NCBI GenBank assembly: GCA_024760905.1
Contig: CM045729.1
Span: 76,956,550 to 77,020,549, forward strand
Length of the DNA: 64,000 nucleotides
DNA from: Plotosus lineatus
Taxonomy: Eukaryota > Chordata > Actinopteri > Siluriformes > Plotosidae
Reading direction: 5' to 3'
Shown here: piece by piece, positions 12,529-23,331 of the stretch
Numbering within the stretch: the first letter of the stretch is position 1
Layout: each line of letters begins with the position of its first letter
Translations under genes and position numbers: made by a program
The notes under the pieces: generated by a model
Told to the model about the DNA's origin: nothing
Seen by the model: only the letters and a program-made list of their open reading frames with translations
The model's database searches: none

Positions 12529-13802
12529 AGAACTAACAGGTCTTCAGTCTTAAAAATAACCCAAGCAGCAGTCATGTGTCTTAAACATATTAGGGTTCTC
12601 ACTTCCCTCAGACCAAAGGATCTTAACAACAGGTCTGGGATCATGCTCTCAGCAACGCTATCTACCATCCATTGCTGTCCCAATCCCAAAAGATTGTGGC
12701 AGGTGGGCTCTGGAACTGCCAATCTGCCATTAAGGACAAAAACAAATAAACAAAAAAAGTCTGATTTCATGTCTTCCATTGTTTTCTTTTTACTCTCTTG
12801 ACTTTTCTGCACTAACTGAAACCTGGATTTCCTCACACAACCCTGATACACCAGCAGCTCTTTCCTCTGCTAATGCTTTCTCTCATCCTCCACGAGTTAG
12901 GTAGTAATGATACAGGTCTGCTCCTGTCTCGGAGGACCATGCTCTCTGTCTCATCTAGGCATCTCCTCCTTTGAGCTTCATGCAGTAAAAGTTTTCTCTC
13001 CAATCAACCTCCTCCTTATTGTCATTTACTGCCCTCCTGGACCCCTTGGGTATTTTTATATATAAGAAATGGACACTCTCCCCAGCAATCTGAGAGACCT
13101 TAATCTCCCATCTGACAAGCTTCAGTTCTCTTACCTTCTATCACTTCTTTAGTCCTGATCATTAAATTTCAACAACTGCTCTCCCACACATAAAAGAGAT
13201 CTTGTTTTCTCTCAGATCTTGTTTTCAGTCATCCTTCACCAGTCACTGGCATCGCTGCCACTCCATTACACATCTCTTACTACCACTTGGTTTCCTTGAC
13301 CATTGCCTTACCTATTCCATCTAACACTAGCTTTCAGTTTTCTTCCCCACTCTGCAAAACCTCCACACGCTGTCTTCTTGCTTCCTGAACTTTATCTTAT
13401 CTTTGTAACCCGGTCTCCTTTTTTTCCCCTCTACCACTTGAAGCTGATACTAACACGTTCCTCTCTTCACTATCTACATCTATGGATCTCCTCTGCCAAC
13501 TATCTACAAAAAATACTTCTTCTACCCTGCTTCTGGATCTTGGATGTGATGCAAATTAATCGTACACAACCAAATGCAGCTGCGAGAAAGTAAAAGAAAT
13601 CTCAACTTTAATCAGATCTGTCTCTCTACCTTGCTATCCTCTCCACATTATCATCTGATGTGACATTTGCGAAGACAGACTTCTACAAGAAAAAGTTGGA
13701 CATTGTTGCACAAGACCACCACAAACTCTGCATCTTTTCATCCTTACTCAATACATCTGCCCCATCCTCCCCGACTTTGCTGAATTATTTGATTGGATTC
13801 AT

Positions 13803-13945
13803 TAATTCATTCTTTTTTCTGACCCACTTAATCCTAATTAGAGTTGTGGGAGGCTGGCGTCCATCTCAGCCGACTCTAGGTGAAGGCGGGATACATCCTG
13901 AACAGCTGACCAGGCCATCACAAGGCTCATTGAGTGCAAGATTTA
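13803..13945 (-). mobile_element. SINE-A2/V-SINE tail fragment
   Basis: In reverse it reads as the L2-type SINE tail (GATGGACGCCAGCCTCCCAC, then ATTAGGATTAAGTGG). No head is present, so it is a truncated insertion within the LINE. Confidence 0.7.
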
Positions 13946-14173
13946 GCAAGTCTGTCAGTCATTCACTCCCAGCCCAACTCCTATACTACACAGAATAGAT
14001 TCTACTTCCATTGCAGTTTTTCAGTCTCACAACTGAAGACATGTTCTCAAGACCGTCTCCCATTTACCTCCTGTATTATGAACGACTCCATATCATCTGG
14101 TCATGTAAAAGCAGCATTCAAAAGAACCATGGTTCTACTCACCTTAAAGAAATCCTCTCTGTACCCATCAGAC

Positions 14174-14543
14174 ATCAGTAACTACAGACCTTCTTCTTTT
14201 CCTTTCGGCTTTTTCCCTTTCTCGGGAGTCGCCACAGCGAATCATCTGATTTGCACATTTGATTTGGCAGAGGTTTTTACGTCGAATGCCCTTCCTGTCA
14301 CAACCCTTTAGCAAGGGACAGAAACATGCTGACAGCTTTGCAGCCTACACTTTACGAAAGTCAGCAATGGTTCTTTTACATGCCTCTCACCACAGACAGT
14401 GAGCAACATGACCCGCCTTTGATAACCCATTAGCTGACTGGGGGGACAGTGACAACCTTGTGGGAACTCAAACCCCCAACCTTCAGATCAGTGATCCTGC
14501 ACCCTATCCACTAGACCACCACTGCCCCATCAGTCACTACAGA
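14174..14543 (-). mobile_element. SINE-A1 with LINE-A tail, 15-bp target duplication
   Basis: The SINE itself is 14189-14528 in reverse orientation, with the tRNA-like head at the right end and the LINE-A 3' tail (rc of CTTTCGGCTTTTTCCCTTTC) at the left. Direct repeats ATCAGTAACTACAGA (14174-14188) and ATCAGTCACTACAGA (14529-14543) differ by one base. The target encodes part of the host LINE RT (SDISNYRP). Confidence 0.9.
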
Positions 14544-14754
14544 GTGTTGTCAGTTTTTTTTTTTTTTTTTTTTAACTTTCTAAAATTGTTGAACACAATG
14601 TATAAACAAATGCCTTTCTACAGTTTGCAGAATAACATCCTTGGACTTAATTAAGCTGGCTTAAAAGTGCCACATTTCACAGAGATTCCACACTTGGCTG
14701 TCACAGACAAGTTACACGCTGCAAGATCAGAAGAAGCCTTTCTGCAGCATTTGG

Positions 14755-15660
14755 CATGGTCGTCCACAGGATTCTGGAGTGTAGGAATTTGCGGTTCAGC
14801 ATGGCAAGGACTTCTTTCCTATGTGGAAGGTTGCTCATGATTTCATGGAAGGGATTTACATCTTATCCACACCAACGTTCCAATGGCGTTCCCCATGGTG
14901 CAGGTCTTTGTCCACTTCTGTTTTCTCTTCATACTGGGTCTCTCAGTGATATTCTCACATAGGTTCTCATACCACTGTTATGCAGAAGTCACTCAATTTG
15001 TTCTCTCTTTTGCTTTCTCAGACACTGATGGTTTTACCCAGATCTCTACATGTCGGGAAGGTATCTCCTCATGGATGGCAGCTCACCAGTTAAAGCAAAA
15101 GTGAATTGCTGTTCATCCCAGTTGACCTATCCCCACATCAAGATCTTGCAATCTCACTGTGCAACGCTGTGATTTTTCCTTCAGGCACTGCACAAAGCCT
15201 TGGAGTAACCATGGACAATAGCGAGTCCTTCACTCATATCACTAATCTTTCTTGTACATGTTGATTTCTCCTCTTTAATGTCAGAAGAACTCATCCATTT
15301 CTTTTCCCTAAGATCACTCAAATATTTGTTCAATCACTTGTTATCTCAAGATTAGATTACTGAAACTCACTCCTGACAGATCTACCTTTGAGCGCTATTC
15401 AACTGCTGCAGATTATCCAGTATGCAGCTTGATTTCAACCTTCCCAAATTCCCCCACACCACTTTACTGTTACAATATCTCCATTGGCTTCCTGTAGCTG
15501 TTTGCATTGGATTTAAAACAATCATGCTTGCCTACAAAGCCAAAACTGACCCACTACCCTTCTACATCAAACCACTCAGTATAACCTGCATTGCACCATG
15601 TTCTCTTAGATCCTCTAGCACTGCTAGACTGATCCCTATTTCTACCAAGGGACAAGGGGA
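14755..15660 (+). pseudogene. LINE reverse transcriptase and C-terminal region, active site YAEV
   Basis: Pieces in shifting frames read VPHGAGLCPLLFSLHTGSL (motif like GVPQGSVLGPLLF), then CYAEVTQF at 14979-14990, where the family has YADDTQF. Both catalytic aspartates are lost. Later segments include SLGVTMDN and LHWLPVAVCIGFKTIMLAYK at about 15480-15540, typical of the conserved region after the RT. No intact frame spans the domain. Confidence 0.82.
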
Positions 15661-15679
15661 AAATATATTTAGTATTTTC

Positions 15680-16045
15680 TCTGTTATGGCTAGGGGCAGT
15701 AGTGGTCTAGTGCGCTGGATTGCTGATCCAAAGGTTGGGGGTTCGAGTCCCACTCTCCACAAGGTTGTCACTGTCCCCCCAGTGCGGCTAACTGGGTTAT
15801 CAAAGGCGGGCCATGTCTCTCACTGTCTATGGTGAGAGGCATGTAAAAGAACCATTGCTGACTTTCGTAAAGAGTAGGCTGTAAAGCCGTCAGCGTGTTT
15901 CTGTCCCTTGCTAAAAGGGTTGTGACAGGAAGGGCATCCGACGTAAAACCTCTGCCAAATCAAACATGCGAATCAGATGATTCGCTGTGGCGACTCCCGA
16001 GTAAAAGGGAAAAAGCCGAAAGGAAGACAGACATCTGTTATGGCT
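15680..16045 (+). mobile_element. SINE-A1, best full-length copy, 12-bp target duplication
   Basis: The body at 15692-16033 contains a pol III A box TGGTCTAGTGC (15703-15713) and B box GGTTCGAGTCC (15740-15750), the SINE-A body, a LINE-A 5' UTR segment at 15916-15950, and the LINE-A 3' tail (TTCGCTGTGGCGAC...GCCGAAAGGAAG). Direct repeats TCTGTTATGGCT flank it at 15680-15691 and 16034-16045. No open frame; it would be transcribed by RNA polymerase III from the internal boxes and moved by LINE proteins. Confidence 0.93.
15703..15750 (+). promoter_or_regulatory. Internal RNA polymerase III promoter (A and B boxes) of SINE-A1
   Basis: A box TGGTCTAGTGC and B box GGTTCGAGTCC are spaced about 27 bp apart, as in tRNA-derived SINEs. 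The B box is a perfect match to the usual GGTTCGANTCC. Confidence 0.8.
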
Positions 16046-16150
16046 CCAAAGTGGTAGAATGAACTTCCTTTGGCTGTCCTGACAAACAATGGCCAAAAAC
16101 CTACCTTTTACAGCAGTACGTAGATTAGCACTATGTTGTGTGTGTGTAAT

Positions 16151-16153
<3 letters not shown>

Positions 16154-16192
<39 letters not shown>
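16154..16192. repeat. (CA)n microsatellite
   Basis: About 19 CA units within the 3' UTR of the L2-like LINE, followed by AAAT repeats. Confidence 0.95.
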
Positions 16193-16194
<2 letters not shown>

Positions 16195-16465
16195 AAATAA
16201 ATAAATAAATAACCCACTCACACAACACCTACCCACTGAGTTTGACTGATGGTGTACTTAGTCGGTGTCATGAAAAACCAGTATAAGAATACATTCACTG
16301 ATAGTGACTTTACATTACTTTAAATCACTTCAGTAAGTCACTCTGGATAAGCATGTCTGCTAAATGACGGAAATGTAAATGTAAGTAGCCGACATTGTGG
16401 ACAATAATGTCACAATCTGGTGGAGGGCGAAAACGACATTCCAGGATAGAATCAGAATGGACATC

Positions 16466-16803
16466 CATTCATTCTCTGAACTGCTTAATCCTAAATAGGG
16501 ACACAGGGTGACTGGCACCCATCTCAGCTGACATTGAGTGAGAGCACAGTACGCCCTGGAGAGCTCACCAGGCTATTGCGGGGGCAGAAGCACGCTGATG
16601 GCTATGCATTCAATTCCTGACAAAAGTCAGCATTGGTCCTTTTACATGCCTCTCACCATAGGCAGTGAGGCACAAGGCTGGCCTTTGATAACCGAGTTAG
16701 CTGCACTGGGAGGAAGCAGTGACAGCCGTTGATGGTGAGGCTTGAACCCCCATTCTCAGGATCAGCAATCCAGCACTTTATCAACAGGCCACCACAGCCC
16801 TGC
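16466..16803 (-). mobile_element. SINE-A2, L2-type tail, diverged
   Basis: Reverse-orientation SINE. The tail lies at the left (rc of CTGAACTGCTTAATCCTAAA), then the SINE-A body (rc of AAGTCAGCATTGGTCCTTTT) and a tRNA-like head at the right with a B-box-like GGCTTGAACCCC. Diverged copy without clear target duplication. Confidence 0.82.
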
Positions 16804-17199
16804 AGGAAAATCATCAACTTCTTTAAATACCACTTATCAAGTTCAGGATGCCATCACATGACCTATAAAATGTATAGTCAGATCCATCTCAGAGAAGTTC
16901 ATGACACGATGATTTAGAAGAAGGCTCCACTGGGCATAATTAAAATAATTCAAAGCTAAAAAATAAAATAAATAAATCCAAAATGAGTGAGATGCAAAGA
17001 AGAGTCAGGCTAAAGTTTGATTCTAAGATTGTAAGGCTTTGTGAGGATGGAGCATTGGAGTTATGTTATCTTCTCTCATGGAACTAATTTTCAGCTTTTT
17101 CCATCACCTGGTTGCCTAAACCTTAGATGGTGATCAGGAGAGGCCTACGAACCACAGACTCTTGCATTACTGATTATCTGGGGGTGTTTCAGAAAGTCT
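16804..17199. other. No gene or recognised repeat
   Basis: AT-rich sequence. Its right part may belong to the Tc1 remnant that follows, but this cannot be shown by reading. Confidence 0.4.
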
Positions 17200-17640
17200 G
17201 AATCAGGGCAGATTTATCTTTATGTAGGATGCATGCACCAAGTTCATTATGAAAAAAACAAAAAACAAACAAACAAAAAAAAAAAAAAAAAAACAAACAA
17301 ACAAACAAAAAAATGTTTGTGACAATGTTCCATAAATGTAAGGATTAGGCTTTCCAGCAGAACGCAGAGCAAAATCAATTAAGAAGCGGATGGAGGACCA
17401 CCAGATCAAGACTGTGTAATGGCCAGCCCAATCTGCAGACCTGATTCCCAGTAAAAACCTTTGGAATGAAATTAAGACAAATATGTATTTTAAAAAGTCA
17501 TCAACCAAAGTTGAGTACATCAATTCGCTGTGCTTGGAATGGCATAAAGAGCAACGTCAAAGTCTAGTGGAGAGTATGCTGAGACATCTGAAAGTTTTGA
17601 ATCGAATGTCAGGGCTCTTACAGTGAATACTGATTTTTGA
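17200..17640 (+). pseudogene. Tc1/mariner transposase C-terminal remnant
   Basis: The plus-strand frame reads KTV-stop-WPAQSADL then IPSKNLWNEIKT, matching the conserved WPAQSPDLNPIENLW of Tc1 transposases. The catalytic glutamate of DD34E is replaced by lysine (codon 17453-17455) and a stop precedes the tryptophan. The frame continues as CLEWHKERQ and LVESMLRHLKVL, typical of the Tc1 C-terminus. An A-rich tract interrupts it at 17264-17311. No inverted repeats were found. Confidence 0.75.
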
Positions 17641-18205
17641 AGGTCAGATAAAAAAACTGCTTCCTGTTGATTCATTTTTACCAGGTGTCATGTTCTGCAA
17701 CTAAATGCTGTAGGTTGTAATATTTTTATGTGGAATTTAAGGGTTTCCCTTTTGGCATGGCTAGTTTGTGAAATGAAACAAGTGTTCATGTTCCTTAAAT
17801 ACAAGACTATAATAGTAAAATAAGAGAAAGATAGAAAAAAAAAAAGTCTGCGTATCCTTAGAAAAAAAAAAAAGTAGTGCAAGTTAACAGAGTTTCAAGA
17901 TGCTAACACATTATAGACAGATGAACTCTGTTGATGGCATTTTATCTGTTTTTATTTATTTTTTTGTGTAAGATCAATATTTTTTCTTTAGGTCTGTAAT
18001 AGCTGTTTTTGATCCTACAGCTGAACTACTCTCAGCAAACTTTGAGTTTCAGTGTTCTGGAAACGCTTAGGCCTTAAAAGTCTCTAAAAAATACTTAACA
18101 CACCTTAATGGTAGACATTCAACTAAATTATTTCGAGTAAACATTGGAGCTAGCTAATAAGTATAATGGCTTGACTTTGATGTAGGATTGCAAGTGCATG
18201 TGTGA
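17641..18205. other. No gene or recognised repeat
   Basis: AT-rich sequence with short A runs at about 17838 and 17866. Nothing recognised. Confidence 0.45.
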
Positions 18206-18215
18206 GTGCGTGCGT

Positions 18216-18250
<35 letters not shown>
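18206..18250. repeat. (GT)n microsatellite
   Basis: GT/GC repeat tract immediately upstream of a SINE-A2. Confidence 0.93.
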
Positions 18251-18261
18251 CTTGCATGCAC

Positions 18262-18603
18262 AGGCAGTGGTGGACCGGTCGTAAGGTGCTGGATTACCGA
18301 TTCTAAGGTTGAGGGCTCAAGCCACAGTGTCAACGGTTACTGTTGTCCCCCCCAGTGCGGCTAACTGGGTTATCAAAGGCTGGCCATGTCTCTCACTGTC
18401 TATTGTGAAGCACATTTAAAACAATCATTGCTGACTTTCGACAAATGTAGGCTGCATAGCTGTTAGTGCATTTCTGTCCTTTGATGGCCTGGCAAGCTGT
18501 CCAGGGTGTACTCTGTTCTCGCCAACAACTGGCTGAGATGGGCATCAGCCTCCCCACATTCCTAATTAGGATTAATCGATTCAGAAAATGAATTAATAGA
18601 TGA

Positions 18604-18604
<1 letters not shown>
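18262..18604 (+). mobile_element. SINE-A2, plus orientation, grading into (GT)n
   Basis: tRNA-like head (GGGCTCAAGCC as B box), SINE-A body (GGGTTATCAAAGGCTGGCCA, ATTGCTGACTTTCGACAA) and L2-type tail (GGCAAGCTGTCCAGGGTGTA, TCCTAATTAGGATTAATCG). The GAATGAATG-like 3' end runs straight into (GT)n at 18605-18661, suggesting the microsatellite grew from the SINE tail. Confidence 0.88.

Positions 18605-18661
<57 letters not shown>
18605..18661. repeat. (GT)n microsatellite
   Basis: About 28 GT units at the 3' end of the SINE. Confidence 0.95.
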
Positions 18662-18663
<2 letters not shown>

Positions 18664-18680
18664 TCATGTGAAAAAAAAAA

Positions 18681-20157
18681 TAGGACACTTTATTAAGTAG
18701 TCAACTGATTAACAACAACAACAACAACAATGTTCAAATAACAATATCCAATCTTGTTTTTATTCACTGCTGGGAAAAGAAGGAATTTAATCAAACAACA
18801 ACAATTAACATCCTCATCAAATAAACAATATGTACAACAAGGTGTATTTCAATGGAGGAAAAAATTAGGACAACCTTCTTCTAATAACCTCTAATAACTA
18901 GTTTGGCTGAAATAACTTCAGTGAGATTCCTCTTGTAGCCATCTACCAGTCTCTAACATCAATCTGAAGAAAGCTTGCCCCAGACCTCAATGCAGAATTC
19001 TTTCAGCTGTCAGATGTTTGAGGGGTTTCTTGCATGCACAGCCCGTTTCAAGTCACCTCACAGCATCTCAATGGGAGTAAGAACCCAGGCTTTAACTGGG
19101 CCATTTCTGGACTCTCCACTTAGTTTTCAGCCTGTCCTTGGTGGATTGACTGGTGTGTTTTGGGTCACTGTCACGATGCAGTGTCCAGTTCCACTTCAGC
19201 TTTTTTTTTTTTTTAACAGATGGTTTCATATGTTTTCAAGGACCCCCGTGAAACACATCTGACTTCACGATGGATTCTACGATGGTGAGCTGGCCAGGTT
19301 CTGCTGCAGCAAAGCATCAACGAACCATGGCACCTCCACCAACCATGCTTCACAGTTCGTATGAAGTTCTTTCTCTGGAAGACTGTATTTGCTTTCCACC
19401 AGTTTTCCACTGTCTTCAGTTATTGTGTCCAAATAAGTTTACTTTAGGTTCCTCCATCCAAAGAACATTATTTCAGAAGACGTGGACTTTGTCTATATTC
19501 TCTCTGGCAAACTTCAGTCTTGGCTTAATGTTCTTTTCTGAGGTTTCCTACTTGCACACTTTCCCTGAAGGTCAAACTTGTTTGGTCGCTTTCTGATTGT
19601 AGAGTCATGTGCTTTCACATCAACAGTAGCGGGAGCCTGCTGGAGCTCCCATGATAATATTTTTAAAACTTTTGATGACGTATTTTAACATCTTGTGGTC
19701 TGCTCTGGGAGCAAACTTGCTTGGACGACCAGACTTTGGCATGGTTGCAGTTGTTTTAAGCGTCCTCCACTTGTAAACATTTTTCCAGATGGTGAAATGG
19801 CTGATGTCTAATTCTTTTGATAACTTTTTTTTTTTTTAATCCCTTATCAGACTCATAAGCAGTCACAATCTTCTTTAGATCAGCTCTTATGCTGCGTAAC
19901 GGTGTTCTGATAATCTGCACACAATCTGATACACCTGTGAGTGATTATAGCCATTTATAGTTGGAAAATATGGGGTGTGTCCTCATTTTTAATTCTACTG
20001 AAATATGCAATGCTGTTTGTATCTTTTGTTTGATGAGTAAAAATGATGTTAATTTATGTCGTTTAATTGCAATTAAATCAGTTTCCTTTCCAACAAAAAA
20101 GATTGGATATTATGTGAACATATCCAAAGAATATAGAGTTGATTATTTATTGGGCTG

Positions 20158-20159
<2 letters not shown>
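18681..20159 (-). mobile_element. Tc1-type transposon (family B, copy 2), degenerate, long inverted repeats
   Basis: The outer ends are diverged long inverted repeats. The left end, read in reverse, shares AAGATTGGATATT, TTTGATGAG and GTGTCCT-type blocks with the right end at about 19970-20159. The interior in reverse is a Tc1 transposase in broken frames, including a GQLTIVES-type block near 19270-19310 and the start context near 19750. It matches the Tc1 at 52985-54960 over most of its length. Short T runs at 19200-19215 and 19828-19840 also break it. Dead copy. Confidence 0.8.

Positions 20160-20248
<89 letters not shown>
20160..20248. repeat. (TA)n microsatellite between two Tc1 elements
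   Basis: About 44 TA units joining the right end of one Tc1 and the left end of the next. TA is the Tc1 target site. Confidence 0.96.
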
Positions 20249-21887
<1,639 letters not shown>

Positions 21888-21991
21888 TTTCTGAGTAGAT
21901 CCTTCCATAGGAGAGTGCTCAATACTTTTTGGTAGAGCAAATAAACAAAAATAAAAGGACAGGACAAAGACTTTCTATTGAGACTCCATTT

Positions 21992-22046
21992 ATCACTACA
22001 GATCTGTTTCGAGGGGTGGTGAAACCATCCTCTCTCTTCAGGTGAT
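21992..22046 (-). ncRNA. Hammerhead ribozyme motif, intact core (left palindrome arm)
   Basis: Read on the minus strand: stem I ATCAC, core box CTGAAGA (rc of 22035-22041, fits CUGANGA), a hairpin for stem II, core box GAAA (rc of 22007-22010), a short self-complementary stem III (CAGATCTG), the UA before the predicted cleavage site, and GTGAT closing stem I. G10.1-C11.1 at the base of stem II is kept. Fold made by eye; activity untested. Confidence 0.75.
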
Positions 22047-22076
22047 TATAGAAGAATAGCCTATTATTCTTCTATA

Positions 22077-22131
22077 ATCACCTGAAGAGAGAGGATGGTT
22101 TCACCACCCCTCGAAACAGATCTGTAGTGAT
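22077..22131 (+). ncRNA. Hammerhead ribozyme motif, intact core (right palindrome arm)
   Basis: Stem I strand ATCAC (22077-22081) pairs with GTGAT (22127-22131). Core CTGAAGA is at 22082-22088 and GAAA at 22113-22116. Stem II lies between them: 6 bp with one mismatch, a bulge, then TGGT/ACCA closed by a TTC loop. Stem III is CAGATCTG at 22117-22124. The UH dinucleotide is UA at 22125-22126, so predicted cleavage falls between 22126 and 22127. Short stem III is known for hammerheads of Penelope-like elements and newt satellites. Confidence 0.78.
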
Positions 22132-22469
22132 AAATGGAGTTTCAATAGAAAGTCTTTGTCCTGTCCTTTTATTTTTGTATATATATACACTTTTTTTCTG
22201 TACATGACTGTATATATGTATAAATACTGCGGATGCTGATTCTGAATATTGTTTTTTATACCATTTTGCAATCTAACTCAGTGAGTGACAGCTGTCCAGC
22301 TAATGATACAATACGGTTCACTTACGCTACATGTCAAATCATAGCATCGGCAGTGCTCTCATATGTGCCCTGCCCATACGAATTGTGCAATGTCCTCAGT
22401 GTGCTCACGGGGCTTGTGTGTATGCCCAGACACATGAAAAATTAGAGGGAACGTTGCAAGTAAGTGTGA

Positions 22470-22618
22470 ATAGTTGTATGTGTGTTGGCCCTGCAATGGA
22501 CTGGCGAGCTTTTTCTGGGTGTTTCCTGCCCTCAACCAGACTCTGCTGAGATGTATGCCAACTCCCTGCGACTTTCATTTGGAATAAGTGACTTAAAAAA
22601 ATGAATGAATAAATAGAT
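22470..22618 (+). mobile_element. V-SINE/SINE-A2 tail fragment
   Basis: Reads TGTTGGCCCTGCAATGGACT, then GCGAGCTTTTTCTGGGTGT and a GAATGAATAAATAG end. This is the 3' part of the L2-tailed SINEs only. Confidence 0.7.
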
Positions 22619-23119
<501 letters not shown>

Positions 23120-23174
23120 TAGTATTTATATTGGGTAGCTGGATTCAGCCACCATTCACTCTTGTAGTCGTCAC

Positions 23175-23331
23175 GATGAACTCTAGAGATGCCGAGAAAA
23201 TAGCATTAAATCAACAAAGTGTCTTTATTGCAGGTGCTGCTGCATTACTACTAATCGAAGACTATGCGATTGATATATGTAAGCAGCTAGAATCCACACC
23301 TGATACTTTCTTCCTCTATCTGGCATTCTGA
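23175..23331 (+). other. Short open frame of unknown nature
   Basis: A 51-codon frame beginning MNSRDAEKIALNQQ ends at 23331, directly after (TA)n. It contains a run of small and aliphatic residues (AGAAALLLIEDYA). I do not recognise it. It could be the broken N-terminus of a transposon protein, for example a PIF/Harbinger type, but this is a guess without a supporting motif. Confidence 0.2.

Larger units (their letters stand above)
12529..16384 (+). mobile_element. L2-like LINE with RSg-1/salmonid-type 3' end, split by three SINE pieces
   Basis: Plus-strand LINE. Degraded endonuclease (about 12530-13590) is followed by RT and C-terminal sequence (14755-15660 and 16046-16110). The 3' end reads AGTCACTCTGGATAAGCATG and TCTGCTAAATGACGGAAATG, then AAATGTAA repeats, as in fish LINEs whose 3' end is shared with salmonid SINEs (recalled knowledge). 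It is interrupted by SINE material at 13803-13945, 14189-14528 and 15692-16033. Coding sense resumes across the last insertion, which proves the order of events. Stops and frameshifts are frequent; this is a dead copy. Confidence 0.8.

Noticed and set aside
15693..15765. tRNA gene at the head of SINE-A
   Set aside because: Pol III boxes are present but the cloverleaf is not complete and the sequence continues into a SINE body with target duplications.
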